The notes under the pieces: model-generated
The model's input: the letters and a program-made list of their open reading frames with translations, nothing else
Database searches by the model: none
What the model was told of the DNA's origin: nothing
Shown here: one piece after another, positions 55,672 to 64,000 of the stretch
Position numbering within the stretch: the stretch's first letter is position 1
Layout of the letters: each line of letters begins with the position of its first letter
Program-made: the position numbers and the translations under genes
Origin: Sphingobium trunci
Lineage (GTDB): Bacteria > Pseudomonadota > Alphaproteobacteria > Sphingomonadales > Sphingomonadaceae
Length of the DNA stretch: 64,000 nt
Reading direction: 5' to 3'
NCBI RefSeq assembly: GCF_022664535.1
Contig: NZ_JAKUJY010000002.1
Coordinates: 124,001-188,000 of the forward strand

Positions 55672-57564
55672 ATGAGACTGTTCGCACGGGTTTCCATTCT
55701 CGCTCTGACCCTGACGGTGCTGGGACCGCCGCTGGGCGCCCAGATCGACCCGATGACGCCCGACACGGTCAAGGCCTATGACCCCGTCCGCGACCAGGCC
55801 GACTATATCCGGCGCGAAGTGATGATCCCGATGCGCGACGGCGTGAAGCTGTTCACCGTCATCGTCATGCGCAAGGGCACGACCCACGGCCCGATCCTCC
55901 TCAGCCGCACCCCCTATGATGCGGGCAAGGCGACATCGCGCAACCGCAGCCAGAAGATCGAGGAGATATTGCCGGTCGCCGACGCCGAATTCGTCAATGA
56001 CGGCTATATCCGCGTCTATCAGGACGTGCGCGGGCTGGATGGCTCCGAAGGCGACTATGTGATGACCCGGCCCTTGCGCGGGCCGCTGAATCATACCGAA
56101 GTCGACCATAGCACGGACGCCTATGACGCTATCGACTGGCTTGTGAAGAATGTCCCGGAAAGCAATGGAAAGGTTGGAATAACCGGCTCCTCCTATCTCG
56201 GCTTCACCTCCCTGATGGCGCTCATCGATCCGCACCCGGCGCTCAAGGCCGCCGTGCCGCAAAGCCCGATGGTCGACGGCTGGATCGGCGACGACTGGTT
56301 CCATAACGGCGCCTTCCGCCAGCCCAATTTCAACTATGTGCTGGGCCAGACCGCGAAGAAGGGCGGCGGCGGCGTGCCCTATGGCACGGGCGACGAATAT
56401 GACGCCTATCTGGCCGAGGGGTCGGCGGGCGATTTCGCGCGCGCCTATGGGCTGGACGCCTTCCCCTTCTCCCGCAAGCTGATGGAGCATCCCACCTATG
56501 ACGGCTATTGGCAGGAACAGGCCGTCGACAAGCTGCTGGCCCGTCGCAAGCTGACCGTGCCGACCATGCTGGTCGTGGGCCAGTGGGACCAGGAGGACAG
56601 CTATGGCGCCCCGGCGGTATACCGGGCGCTGAAGCCGCAGGACAGGAATGGCGACATGGTGAGCCTGGTCATCGGACCATGGCGGCATAGCGGCGTCAAC
56701 TATGACGGATCGCATCTGGGCGACCTGGATTTCGCGGGCGATACCGGCCTCCAGTTCCGCCGGGACACGATGAAACCCTTTCTCGACCATTATTTGAAGG
56801 ACAATCCTCCCAAGGGATATAAGATGCCCGGCGCCCTCACTTACGAGACGGGCGCCGACAAATGGCAGGTGATGGCGAAATGGCCGGGCGGCAAGGCGAT
56901 GCCGCTCTATCTGTCGGCGGGCAACGGGCTGAGCTGGACCAGACCGGGGGTAGAGGGCAGCGACAGCTATGTCTCCGATCCCGCCAAGCCCGTGCCCTAC
57001 CTTCCCCGCCCGGTGCTGCCGAACAAGGATGATGCGTGGAAGACCTGGCTGGTGAAGGACCAGCGCTTCGTCGCCGGGCGGCCCGATGTGCTGACCTATA
57101 TGACGCCGGTGCTGGACAAGCCGGTGCATATCGCGGGGCAGCCGATGGTCGACCTGTTCGCCGCCACGTCCGGCACCGACAGCGACTGGGTGGTCAAGCT
57201 GATCGACGTCTATCCCGATCAATATAGCAATGTCCCGAAGATGGCGGGCTATCAGCTCCCGATCGGAATCGAGATCTATCGCGGCCGTTATGTCCACGGC
57301 TTCGACAAGCCGCAGGCCCTGGTGCCGGGCAAGGTCGAGAATTACAAATTCGGCCTGCCCAATGTGAACCATCTGTTCCAGCCGGGCCACCGCATCATGG
57401 TGACGGTGCAATCCAGCCTGTTCCCGCTCTACGATCGCAATCCGCAGAGCTTCGTGCCGTCCATCTTCGACGCGAAGAAGGGCAATTACAAGGTCGCGAC
57501 GCAGAGCGTGCATTATGGCGCGGGCGGCGCGAGCGCGATATGGTTGCCGGTGATGCCGGACTGA
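55672..57564 (+). CDS. Secreted CocE/NonD family hydrolase (X-Pro peptidase-like)
   Basis: 630 residues from ATG 55672 with AAGGGAG upstream; a longer frame starts within cysH. Residues 1-23 are a signal peptide (LGAQ cleavage), so the enzyme is exported. The alpha/beta-hydrolase nucleophile is in GITGSSYLGF (about residue 170). The later IGPWRHSGVNYDG carries the likely His. The C-terminal jelly-roll domain (KPVHIAGQPMVDLFAATSGTDSDWVVKLIDVYPD) is typical of cocaine esterase and cephalosporin acylase relatives. Substrate unknown. A MAPEG gene follows after 13 bases. Confidence 0.9.
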   Translation: MRLFARVSILALTLTVLGPPLGAQIDPMTPDTVKAYDPVRDQADYIRREVMIPMRDGVKLFTVIVMRKGTTHGPILLSRTPYDAGKATSRNRSQKIEEILPVADAEFVNDGYIRVYQDVRGLDGSEGDYVMTRPLRGPLNHTEVDHSTDAYDAIDWLVKNVPESNGKVGITGSSYLGFTSLMALIDPHPALKAAVPQSPMVDGWIGDDWFHNGAFRQPNFNYVLGQTAKKGGGGVPYGTGDEYDAYLAEGSAGDFARAYGLDAFPFSRKLMEHPTYDGYWQEQAVDKLLARRKLTVPTMLVVGQWDQEDSYGAPAVYRALKPQDRNGDMVSLVIGPWRHSGVNYDGSHLGDLDFAGDTGLQFRRDTMKPFLDHYLKDNPPKGYKMPGALTYETGADKWQVMAKWPGGKAMPLYLSAGNGLSWTRPGVEGSDSYVSDPAKPVPYLPRPVLPNKDDAWKTWLVKDQRFVAGRPDVLTYMTPVLDKPVHIAGQPMVDLFAATSGTDSDWVVKLIDVYPDQYSNVPKMAGYQLPIGIEIYRGRYVHGFDKPQALVPGKVENYKFGLPNVNHLFQPGHRIMVTVQSSLFPLYDRNPQSFVPSIFDAKKGNYKVATQSVHYGAGGASAIWLPVMPD

Positions 57565-57577
57565 CAGGAGGGACGAT

Positions 57578-57973
57578 ATGGCCGTTGAGCTGAAGATTTT
57601 GGCGTGGAGCTGCGTGCTGTTGCTGGTTCACATCTTCGCGGCGGCGCATATCAAGACCCGGCAATATGGCACCAAATGGAATATGGGCGCGCGGGACGAG
57701 GAATTGCCGCCGCTCGATCCCGTCGGTGGGCGGCTGGTGCGCGCGCAGGCGAATTTCCTCGAAACCTATCCGATCGCGATCATCACGCTGCTCGGCGTGG
57801 TGATCGCGGGCAAGACCAGCGGATTGACCGCGATCGGCGGGTGGCTGTGGCTGGGCGCGCGAACGGTATATCTGCCGCTCTACGGCATGGGCGTGCCGGT
57901 GGTGCGGACGATCGCCTATCTGATCAGCATGGTCGGCCTGGCTCTGGTCTTCCAGGCCTTTGTCAGCGGATAG
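57578..57973 (+). CDS. MAPEG family membrane protein
   Basis: 131 residues with four hydrophobic segments (about 5-25, 57-75, 80-98 and 108-128). The MAPEG-like region is GGRLVRAQANFLETYPIAIITLLGVVIAG, with the R-x-x-x-A-x-x-N-x-x-E pattern that binds glutathione in eukaryotic members. Bacterial members are mostly uncharacterised. It lies 13 bases after the CocE-like gene and ends 6 bases before the convergent SGNH gene. Confidence 0.85.
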   Translation: MAVELKILAWSCVLLLVHIFAAAHIKTRQYGTKWNMGARDEELPPLDPVGGRLVRAQANFLETYPIAIITLLGVVIAGKTSGLTAIGGWLWLGARTVYLPLYGMGVPVVRTIAYLISMVGLALVFQAFVSG

Positions 57974-57979
57974 CGACGG

Positions 57980-58828
57980 TCAGTCGATCATGTGATCGAG
58001 CGCATTGGCCACCGCCGTCATTCCCGCCAGATTGGGATGATAGGGGACGAAGCTGGTCCAATCCGCAGAAGCATTGAAACCGTTCATCCATGGATCGGCG
58101 GCGCAAGCATCATGACCATGGGTGAAACGGGATGCCTGCAACAGCTCGACCCCCGACTGGCGGGCGACTTCCGCCGTCAACCGGGCCAGACGCGCTGCGA
58201 TCGCCCGGCTCCTGTCCGCCTGTTGCGGCGGCAATGGCGTCGCCTGGCATTGCCCCCCGTCAGGCAGGACCGCGGGATAATCGATGACGATGATCCGCGC
58301 ATGGGGCGCCCGGCGGCGCATTTCCGCCAGCATGGCCCGCATGCGCGCTTCCAGTTCCTGCCAGTCCTGTTCGCCCGGGTCCATGACGGGCAGGCAGGAA
58401 CTGCCGCCGACCGCACGGCATGACGCGCCTATCAACCCGCCAATATAGCCGACATCATTGCCCCCGACCGTGACGGTAATCAACGCGGTGTCCGGAGTCA
58501 GCGCATCGAGTTGCGGCGGCAGTTCGGCCCATTTCTCCAGCAGATGAAGGGCTTTGGCACCGCTGCAGCTCACATCCGTCAGCCGAAATCCACGCTTGCG
58601 AGCCAGTTGATGCGCATAATTGTCCCTCGATCGGGCGCAACGCGTAGGCGGCGTGTCGGCGGTCTGCGTGATGCCCGGTCCCGCGGCGAAGGAACTCCCC
58701 ATCGCAACATAGCTGGCGCCCCGACCGGGCGAGCCATGGTCGGCCGTGCGCTGCGGCGTCGCGCACCCGGCCAGCAGCATGACGCCGAAAGCGCAGCCCG
58801 CAAGGACAAGCCCTCCCCGCTTATTCAT
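57980..58828 (-). CDS. SGNH/GDSL-type lipoprotein hydrolase
   Basis: 282 residues from ATG 58828; an ATG at 58834 is also possible. Residues 1-22 end in a lipobox LLAGC, so it should be a lipoprotein. Block I is MGSSFAAGPG (catalytic Ser), block III is VGGNDVGY (Gly and Asn of the oxyanion hole), and the C-terminal His lies in PYHPNLAGM, with Asp three residues earlier in the fold family (here DWTSFVPYHPN). Probably an esterase/lipase of the envelope. Its start overlaps the dnaB stop. Confidence 0.88.
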   Translation of the reverse strand: MNKRGGLVLAGCAFGVMLLAGCATPQRTADHGSPGRGASYVAMGSSFAAGPGITQTADTPPTRCARSRDNYAHQLARKRGFRLTDVSCSGAKALHLLEKWAELPPQLDALTPDTALITVTVGGNDVGYIGGLIGASCRAVGGSSCLPVMDPGEQDWQELEARMRAMLAEMRRRAPHARIIVIDYPAVLPDGGQCQATPLPPQQADRSRAIAARLARLTAEVARQSGVELLQASRFTHGHDACAADPWMNGFNASADWTSFVPYHPNLAGMTAVANALDHMID

Positions 58829-60302
58829 AATCATCCAGATAGCTGCCTTCCGCCAGGTCGGAAAAGCGGGTGATCTTGGCGTCGAACTTCATCCGGATGC
58901 GCCCCGTGGAGCCGTGACGCTGCTTGGCCACGATCACCTCGGCCAGGCCGTAGATGCGCTCCATTTCCTGCGCCCATTCCAGATGCTCGGCGCTTTCCTT
59001 GTTCCCCGGCTCCTTGGCGGCGACATAATAATCCTCGCGGAACACGAACCACACCATGTCCGCGTCCTGCTCGATCGAGCCCGATTCACGCAGGTCGGAG
59101 AGCTGCGGCCGCTTGTCCTCGCGCTGTTCCACCGCACGGCTGAGCTGCGACAACGCCAGCACCGGGCAGTTCAATTCCTTCGCCAGCGTCTTCAGGCCAC
59201 GGGAAATTTCGGAAATCTCGTTGACGCGATTGTCGCCCTTGCCGGTGCCCTGCAGCAGCTGGAGATAGTCGACCACGACGAAGCCGATATCGTGCCGCCG
59301 CTTCAACCGCCGGGCGCGGGTGCGCAGCGCGGCGATGGTCAGGCCCGGCGTATCGTCGATGAACAGCGGCAGTTCCTGCAGCTCGCGCGCCGCACGAGAG
59401 AGATTCTGGAAGTCGGCCCGGCTGATCTTGCCCATGCGCAGCGCTTCGCCGCTGATCCCCGACTGTTCGGCCAGCACGCGGGTGGCAAGCTGGTCGGCGG
59501 ACATTTCCAGGCTGAAGAAGGCGGTCTTCGCGCCCATATTCTTTTCCGGCGGAATCCCGTCGGCATGGTCCCTCAGCCAGCGCGAGGCGGCATTATAGGC
59601 GATGTTGGTGGCGAGCGACGTCTTGCCCATGCCCGGCCGGCCCGCCAGGATCATCAGGTCGGAATTGTGCATGCCGCCGATTTTCTCATTGAGGCTGTTG
59701 ATGCCGGTGGTGATGCCCGACACATGGCCGCCGCTGTTGAGCGCCCGCTCGGCCACCTGAACCGCCATGGTGGTGGCGGTCGCGAAGCTCTTGACCGATC
59801 CGGTTTCCCCCTCCCCCTCGGACACTTTGTAGAGCGCGACCTCGGCCTGCTCGATCTGCTCGCGCGGATTGACGTCCTCGCTGGTATCCAGAGCATTTTC
59901 AAACAGTTCCCGCCCGACTTGGACAAGCTGCCGCAACAGGGCAAGGTCGTAGATCTGCGTCGCGAAGTCGCGCGCGCCCAGCAGCGCCGCGCCATTGCCG
60001 GTAAGCTGCGCCAGATAGCCCGCGCCGCCCAGTTCCTTCAGCGCCGGGTCCTGCTCCAGCATCGGCTTCAGCGTTACCGGATTGGCGACCATGTCGCGCT
60101 CGACCAGCCGCATCACCGCTTCATAGATGCGGCCATGCAGCGGCTCGAAGAAATGCTCCGGCTTCAGCTTCAACTGCACATCTTCGGCGATGCGGTTGTC
60201 GATCATCAGCGCGCCCAGCAGCGCCGCCTCCGCCTCGACGTTGCGGGGCAGTTCGGTAAGGGCTGCTTCCGTGGCAGCATTGATTTGCACGAGTTCGACC
60301 AT
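58821..60302 (-). CDS. dnaB: Replicative DNA helicase DnaB
   Basis: 493 residues from ATG 60302 (MVELVQINAATEAAL), with GAGGGG upstream; the frame extends 36 codons further without family features. The N-terminal collar domain (about 20-125; EAEAALLGALMIDN) binds primase. The RecA-like motor domain has Walker A GRPGMGKT, Walker B VVVDYLQLL, and later the SQLSRAVEQREDKRPQLSDLRESGSIEQDAD stretch. It unwinds DNA at the fork as a hexamer. Divergent from the UPF0262 gene; an SGNH gene overlaps its end. Confidence 0.97.
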   Translation of the reverse strand: MVELVQINAATEAALTELPRNVEAEAALLGALMIDNRIAEDVQLKLKPEHFFEPLHGRIYEAVMRLVERDMVANPVTLKPMLEQDPALKELGGAGYLAQLTGNGAALLGARDFATQIYDLALLRQLVQVGRELFENALDTSEDVNPREQIEQAEVALYKVSEGEGETGSVKSFATATTMAVQVAERALNSGGHVSGITTGINSLNEKIGGMHNSDLMILAGRPGMGKTSLATNIAYNAASRWLRDHADGIPPEKNMGAKTAFFSLEMSADQLATRVLAEQSGISGEALRMGKISRADFQNLSRAARELQELPLFIDDTPGLTIAALRTRARRLKRRHDIGFVVVDYLQLLQGTGKGDNRVNEISEISRGLKTLAKELNCPVLALSQLSRAVEQREDKRPQLSDLRESGSIEQDADMVWFVFREDYYVAAKEPGNKESAEHLEWAQEMERIYGLAEVIVAKQRHGSTGRIRMKFDAKITRFSDLAEGSYLDDYE

Positions 60303-60424
60303 TGTCCCCTCATCGCCGCGACCGCCGCGCCGCGCAAGCCACAAGCTTGAAACGGCCGGGAAAAGCTGTGGACAAGAGTCCCCCTTGCTTTTCGCCGCGC
60401 GGCACCGCACTGACCATAGCGCCC

Positions 60425-60907
60425 ATGGCCGATCCGCGCATCATCGATATCACGCTCGACGAGCGGACGATTCTCTGGCGCAACGCCGATGTGGAGCAGG
60501 AACGGCGCATCGCCATTTTCGACCTGCTGGAGGAAAATCATTTCGAACCGCAGCGCGTCCATGAGGATGGCTATGCCGGCCCCTACAGGGTCCACCTGCG
60601 GGTCGAGGAAGGCCGGCTGGTCATAGAGATCAAGCGGGAGAATGGCGATCCGCTGGAGGCGATCATCCTCGGCTTGGGGCGGTTCCGGCGCCCGATCCGC
60701 GACTATTTCGCCATTTGCGACAGCTATTATCAGGCAATCAGCAATGCGTCGCCCGCACAGATCGAGACGGTGGACATGGCGCGCAGGGGCATCCACAATG
60801 CCGCCGCCGAGACGCTGATCGAGCGGCTGGGGGGCAAGATCAAGGTCGATTTCGATACGGCCCGCCGCCTCTTCACGCTGATCTGCGTTCTGCACATCAA
60901 GGGGTAA
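60425..60907 (+). CDS. UPF0262 family protein
   Basis: 160 residues from ATG 60425. The opening IIDITLDERTILWRNADVEQERRIAIFDLLEENHF and the conserved CDSYYQAISNASPAQIETVDMARRGIHNAAAE region are typical of UPF0262, an alphaproteobacterial family of unknown function. Soluble, no signal. It is divergent from dnaB (about 120 bases) and starts a plus-strand run with the GH25-like, cdd and dcd genes. Confidence 0.92.
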   Translation: MADPRIIDITLDERTILWRNADVEQERRIAIFDLLEENHFEPQRVHEDGYAGPYRVHLRVEEGRLVIEIKRENGDPLEAIILGLGRFRRPIRDYFAICDSYYQAISNASPAQIETVDMARRGIHNAAAETLIERLGGKIKVDFDTARRLFTLICVLHIKG

Positions 60908-60921
60908 GGGGCATCCGTCAG

Positions 60922-61605
60922 TTGAGTTTCGGCCAGTTGCTGGCCCGTATTTTCGCGATTCTCGCCATCTTCGGGCTGATCGGCCTGGGGCTGCTGCTCT
61001 ATGCGCGCGACTGGGCGCCCGACCGGAAGGCGTTTCCGGCCCAGGGCGTGTCCGTCTCGTCCGACAACGGCCCGATCGAATGGGGCACGCTGGCGGCGCA
61101 GGGGGCAGACTTCGCCTATATTCGCGCGGCCAAGGGCGGGCAGTTCCGCGACCCCGCCTTCGAACGCAACTGGGAACAGGTGCAGGCGGCCGGCATGCGC
61201 TATGGCGCGGTGCTGGATTTCAGCCTGTGCGCCAGGGCGGCCGATCAGGCGACGCGCTTCATCACGACGGTGCCGCGCGACAATGCGGCCCTGCCTCCGG
61301 TGATCCGGCTGGCCTTCGATCCCGCGTGCCGGGCGCGGCCGGGCCAGGATTTCGTGCTGTCGGAGCTGAACACGCTGGTCAATCTGATCGAAAGCCATGC
61401 GGGCACGCCCGTCGTGCTCAATCTTTCCGACGATTTCGACGCGGAATATGACATCGCCTCGCGGATCAACCGGACGCTGTGGCTGGAAGGGAATTTCTTT
61501 CCCCCCGACGCCGAAAAGCGGAAATGGGTGATGTGGACAGCCAGCGATATGCGGCATATCGACGGCGTCGAAGGTCCGGTCAGATGGGATGTGATGGCGC
61601 CGTGA
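60922..61605 (+). CDS. GH25-fold membrane-anchored protein lacking catalytic acids
   Basis: 227 residues from a TTG at 60922. Residues about 8-27 form a membrane anchor, then a GH25 (lysozyme-type) fold: GVSVSSDNGPIEWGTLAAQGADFAYIRAAKGGQFRDPAFERNWEQVQAAG matches strand and helix positions of the family. The active-site acids are absent: the G-[IV]-D-V-S Asp is Ser44, the K-A-T-E-G Glu is Lys71, and the D-x-E strand reads VIRLAF (about 127-132). It is probably a non-catalytic glycan-binding relative. It overlaps cdd by 4 bases. Confidence 0.75.
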   Translation: MSFGQLLARIFAILAIFGLIGLGLLLYARDWAPDRKAFPAQGVSVSSDNGPIEWGTLAAQGADFAYIRAAKGGQFRDPAFERNWEQVQAAGMRYGAVLDFSLCARAADQATRFITTVPRDNAALPPVIRLAFDPACRARPGQDFVLSELNTLVNLIESHAGTPVVLNLSDDFDAEYDIASRINRTLWLEGNFFPPDAEKRKWVMWTASDMRHIDGVEGPVRWDVMAP

Positions 61606-62060
61606 GTGCGAAGCAGTCATTGATAGAGGCGGCGCGGGCGGCGATGGCCCACGCCCATGCGCCCTACAGCCGTTTCGCGGTCGGGGCGGCGGTGCGGCTG
61701 ACCGATGGCGCGATCGTGACCGGAAGCAATTTCGAAAATGCGAGCTACGGCCTGTCCCTCTGCGCCGAGACGGTCGCACTGGCTTCGGTCAACGCGCAGG
61801 GGCGCCTGGCCGATGTGGAAGCGATCGCGGTGGTGGGCGGCGCGATGGGCGCGGACGGATCGGTGAGCGGCGATGCGATCGTCACGCCTTGCGGGCGGTG
61901 CCGCCAGATCATGAACGAAGCCGAACAGATGGCCGGGCGGACGCTTGCCATCTACTGCGCGGCGCCCGATGGCGATGCCGTGGCCGAACATCGCGTCGCG
62001 CAACTCCTACCCTTTGCCTTCGGCCCTGCCGATCTGGGCATCATGCCGGGAAAGAACTGA
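61602..62060 (+). CDS. cdd: Cytidine deaminase
   Basis: 152 residues from a GTG that overlaps the previous stop. Deaminates cytidine/deoxycytidine to uridine in pyrimidine salvage. The active-site motif is LCAETVAL with the Zn-ligand Cys and catalytic Glu; the second Zn motif is [18 protein letters not shown] matches the substrate loop. It is followed after 4 bases by dcd, so two pyrimidine deaminases are paired. Confidence 0.93.
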   Translation: MSAKQSLIEAARAAMAHAHAPYSRFAVGAAVRLTDGAIVTGSNFENASYGLSLCAETVALASVNAQGRLADVEAIAVVGGAMGADGSVSGDAIVTPCGRCRQIMNEAEQMAGRTLAIYCAAPDGDAVAEHRVAQLLPFAFGPADLGIMPGKN

Positions 62061-62064
62061 AACA

Positions 62065-62619
62065 ATGTCGATATTGTCGGATAAATGGATTCGCGAGCAG
62101 GCCCGGACGAACGGCATGATCGAACCGTTCGTGGAGAGCCAGCGGCGCGACGGCTGCATCAGCTACGGCCTCTCCTCCTACGGCTATGACGCGCGGGTGG
62201 CGGACGAATTCAAGATCTTCACCAATGTCGACAGCGCGGTGGTGGACCCCAAGGATTTCGCCGCCAACAGCTTCGTCGACCGCAAGACCGACTGCTGCAT
62301 CATCCCGCCCAACAGCTTCGCGCTGGCCCGGACGGTCGAATATTTCCGGGTGCCGCGCGACGTGCTGGTGATCTGCCTCGGCAAATCGACCTATGCGCGC
62401 TGCGGCATCATCGTGAACGTGACTCCGCTGGAACCGGGCTGGGAAGGCCATGTGACGCTGGAATTCTCCAACACCACACCGCTCCCGGCCAAGATCTACG
62501 CCAATGAAGGTGCCTGCCAGTTCCTGTTCCTCCAGGGCAACGAACCCTGCGAGACCAGCTATGCCGACCGCGCGGGCAAATATATGGGGCAGCAGGGCGT
62601 TACATTGCCCCGCCTTTAA
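62065..62619 (+). CDS. dcd: dCTP deaminase
   Basis: 184 residues. Converts dCTP to dUTP for thymidylate synthesis. Features are SDKWIREQA near the N-terminus, [13 protein letters not shown] (about 36-48), the catalytic [31 protein letters not shown] stretch with the active Glu (about residue 130), and the C-terminal [15 protein letters not shown]. Standard length for the trimeric enzyme. Four bases after cdd and probably co-transcribed. Confidence 0.96.
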   Translation: MSILSDKWIREQARTNGMIEPFVESQRRDGCISYGLSSYGYDARVADEFKIFTNVDSAVVDPKDFAANSFVDRKTDCCIIPPNSFALARTVEYFRVPRDVLVICLGKSTYARCGIIVNVTPLEPGWEGHVTLEFSNTTPLPAKIYANEGACQFLFLQGNEPCETSYADRAGKYMGQQGVTLPRL

Positions 62620-62645
62620 GGTCGTGCGAGACTGGCAGGCATGAT

Positions 62646-63455
62646 GTGCGCGCCCTGCCCGCCATGCTGATCCCCTTCCTCCGCCGGAAAGCGCCGGGGG
62701 ACACGCCTGCTTATAGCGCGGGAGAGGACTGCCGCGTCTATGCGGTCGGCGACATTCATGGCCGCGACGACCTGTTCGCCGAACTGCTCGACCGGATCGC
62801 CCGGGACGAAGCCGGGCGGCCTCCCCTGCCGCGGCTGCTGATCCTGCTGGGCGACCTGGTGGACCGCGGGCCTGCGTCGCGGCAGGTGGTCGAACGGGCG
62901 ATGCAGCTTTCGCGATCGGGCGAATGCGTCCGCTTCATCAAGGGCAATCATGAGGAGATGTTCATCGCCGCGGCGCGGGGACAGGTCCAGGCGGTGCGCC
63001 CGTTCCGCCGCTTTGGCGGCATCGAGACGCTGGCCAGTTATGGCCTGGCGCCGGAAGAGGCCATGGCCCTGGGCGACAAGGCGCTCGTCGAGTGGATGCT
63101 CGCCGAAATTCCGCGCGACGCGATCGATTTCCTGGATGATGGCGAGGACCAGATCGGCGTGGGCGACTATCTGTTCGTCCATGCCGGGGTGCGCCCCCGC
63201 GTCCCGCTGGACGCGCAGATCCCGGCCGATCTGCGCTGGATCAGGGGCGATTTCCTCAACCATCGCCGCCCGTTCGGCAAGATGGTCGTCCATGGCCACA
63301 GCATCAGCGAGGATGTGGATGTCCAGCCCAACCGCATCGGCATCGACACGGGCGCCTTCCGCAGCGGGCGGCTGACCGCCATAGGGCTGGAAAAGGAGCA
63401 GCGCTGGTTTCTGCAAACCGGCGCGGATGCCCCCCATCCAGATCAGTCTTTGTAA
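62646..63455 (+). CDS. Metallophosphoesterase (PP1-type serine/threonine phosphatase-like)
   Basis: 269 residues from a GTG at 62646 with an AGG upstream; an ATG at 62664 has no ribosome site. The calcineurin-like motifs are all present: GDIHGRDD (about 35-42), GDLVDRGP (about 70-77), GNHEEM (about 100), FVHAGVRP and VVHGHS. This is the dinuclear metal phosphatase core of PP1/bis(5'-nucleosyl)-tetraphosphatase-like enzymes. Substrate may be phosphoprotein or Ap4A. Its stop lies inside an AT-rich imperfect palindrome in the TonB receptor promoter region. Confidence 0.9.
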   Translation: MRALPAMLIPFLRRKAPGDTPAYSAGEDCRVYAVGDIHGRDDLFAELLDRIARDEAGRPPLPRLLILLGDLVDRGPASRQVVERAMQLSRSGECVRFIKGNHEEMFIAAARGQVQAVRPFRRFGGIETLASYGLAPEEAMALGDKALVEWMLAEIPRDAIDFLDDGEDQIGVGDYLFVHAGVRPRVPLDAQIPADLRWIRGDFLNHRRPFGKMVVHGHSISEDVDVQPNRIGIDTGAFRSGRLTAIGLEKEQRWFLQTGADAPHPDQSL

Positions 63456-63469
63456 TATAATTATAACAA
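63450..63469. promoter_or_regulatory. AT-rich imperfect palindrome upstream of the last TonB receptor
   Basis: TTGTAATATAATTATAACAA is an imperfect inverted repeat (outer TTGT-n-ATA with TAT-n-ACAA) and includes the stop of the preceding gene. It is unusual here for its AT content and could be an operator or promoter element of the receptor gene at 63620. A Fur-type role is a guess. Confidence 0.4.
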
Positions 63470-63504
63470 TAACCCGTTTCACGCCGATATTCTGATCATT
63501 CATA

Positions 63505-63600
63505 GCGGATCGGGGGTCATTCCCTGTCCCGTTCCGCTGCCGACCATGGCGGATCGGGACCTACTCTTCGTTCGAAGAACCGGAACGGCAAAAATGCCGT
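63505..63600 (+). promoter_or_regulatory. Structured leader of the STN-type TonB receptor gene
   Basis: Contains GCGGATCGGG (63505-63514) paired with CCCGTTCCGC (63528-63537, one mismatch), a second GCGGATCGGG at 63549-63558, and a hairpin ACGGCA-AAAA-TGCCGT (63585-63600) ending just before the ribosome site AGGGGAA. These could be operator repeats or a leader that affects translation. Confidence 0.4.
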
Positions 63601-63619
63601 CAGGAACAGGGGAACAATC

Positions 63620-64000
63620 ATGCGTATTCGCCATGCACTGGCGGGGGTCGCCCTCGCCACCTGTCTCGTTTCGCCCTCCGCACTGAACGCCGCCACCGGC
63701 AAGGACGCGACGCTCTCGCAGCGCCACAAGTTCGACATCGCGCCCCAGCCCCTGAGCAGCGCGCTGCGCCTCCTCTCGACGCAATCGGGCGTCCGCATCC
63801 TTTTCCCCTATGACGAGGTCGCCGCGATCCGCAGCCGCCGGGTCCAGGGCTGGCTCTCCACCGAGGACGCGCTGGAGCGGCTGCTGGCCGGAACCGCGCT
63901 CCGGCACAGCGAGGCGGGCGCCGGCGTCATCGCGCTCGCCGTGCCCGCCAATCGCGCCGCCGCCCGCCACAGCCCGATGGGCGTGCAACTCGCCCAGGCC
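63620..64000 (+). CDS. TonB-dependent receptor with N-terminal STN domain (5' part only)
   Basis: 127 codons are visible; the gene runs past the window. ATG 63620 follows AGGGGAA. Residues 1-24 form a signal peptide (ALAGVALATCLVSPSALNAA). An STN (secretin/TonB N-terminal) domain follows: FDIAPQPLSSALRLLSTQSGVRILFPYDEVAAIRSRRVQGWLSTEDALERLL. This domain signals to FecR-type anti-sigma factors in transducing receptors. No FecI or FecR gene is visible upstream in this window. Plug and barrel are outside. Confidence 0.82.
   Translation, partial: MRIRHALAGVALATCLVSPSALNAATGKDATLSQRHKFDIAPQPLSSALRLLSTQSGVRILFPYDEVAAIRSRRVQGWLSTEDALERLLAGTALRHSEAGAGVIALAVPANRAAARHSPMGVQLAQA

Noticed and set aside
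55633..57513. 626-codon minus-strand frame opposite the CocE-like gene
   Set aside because: His/Arg-rich shadow product; the plus strand has signal peptide and hydrolase motifs.

Overview
The window looks like chromosomal DNA of an alphaproteobacterium, most likely a sphingomonad (Sphingomonadaceae, Sphingobium/Sphingomonas type). The basis is high GC, frequent GTG/TTG starts, large TonB-dependent receptors, short alphaproteobacterial families (DUF4170, DUF2093, DUF2849, DUF934, UPF0262) and the recG-sdhE-mfd block. It is mostly core genome. No transposase, integrase, plasmid replication gene, prophage module or CRISPR array was seen.

Layout. 1-1745: envelope/stress cluster resembling enterobacterial yqjD-yqjE-yqjK, then DUF4170. 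1766-8301 (minus strand): carA-rraB-(PUA/EVE-like)-carB-greA-rhomboid; two extra genes sit between carA and carB. 8456-13359: yqeY, a reduced DUF559 gene, dnaG, rpoD and a terminator. 13522-19756: unknown gene, MoxR ATPase, GFA protein, secreted protein, minus-strand cytoplasmic chemoreceptor, CoxE-like VWA protein, small secreted Cys-repeat protein. 20004-30039: anmK and tyrS (divergent), PilZ, MscS, recG, sdhE, mfd. 30142-35164: two envelope proteins, an EAL protein with degenerate receiver and GGDEF domains, moaA, nadK. 35184-38187: two tRNA-Asn(GUU) genes with matching promoters and leaders, flanking one TonB-dependent receptor. 38322-42147: SPOR lipoprotein, ribbon-helix-helix protein and ParA on the minus strand, facing a Sel1/SPOR protein across a perfect palindrome. 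42215-50056: DUF1338 enzyme, purU, an AT-rich stretch with two very short genes, DUF2093, flavin oxidoreductase, glycosyltransferase, hydrolase, selO. 50084-55579: astD, then the assimilatory sulfur operon cobA-DUF2849-cysI-DUF934-cysH. 55672-64000: CocE/NonD hydrolase, MAPEG, SGNH lipoprotein, dnaB, UPF0262, a GH25-like protein without its catalytic acids, cdd, dcd, metallophosphoesterase, and the start of an STN-type TonB receptor that runs off the window.

How genes work together. CarA and CarB make carbamoyl phosphate for pyrimidines and arginine; Cdd and Dcd act later in pyrimidine metabolism. CobA makes the siroheme precursor needed by CysI, and CysH supplies its sulfite. DnaG, DnaB and RpoD are replication/transcription core; RecG and Mfd handle stalled forks and stalled RNA polymerase.

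No complete new defence or mobile system is visible. The most interesting items are the ParA/RHH/two-SPOR locus, the lower-GC gene inside the car operon, the duplicated tRNA-Asn units around a receptor, two short genes in an AT-rich gap, the GH25-fold protein without catalytic residues, and several hairpin-forming dispersed repeats.
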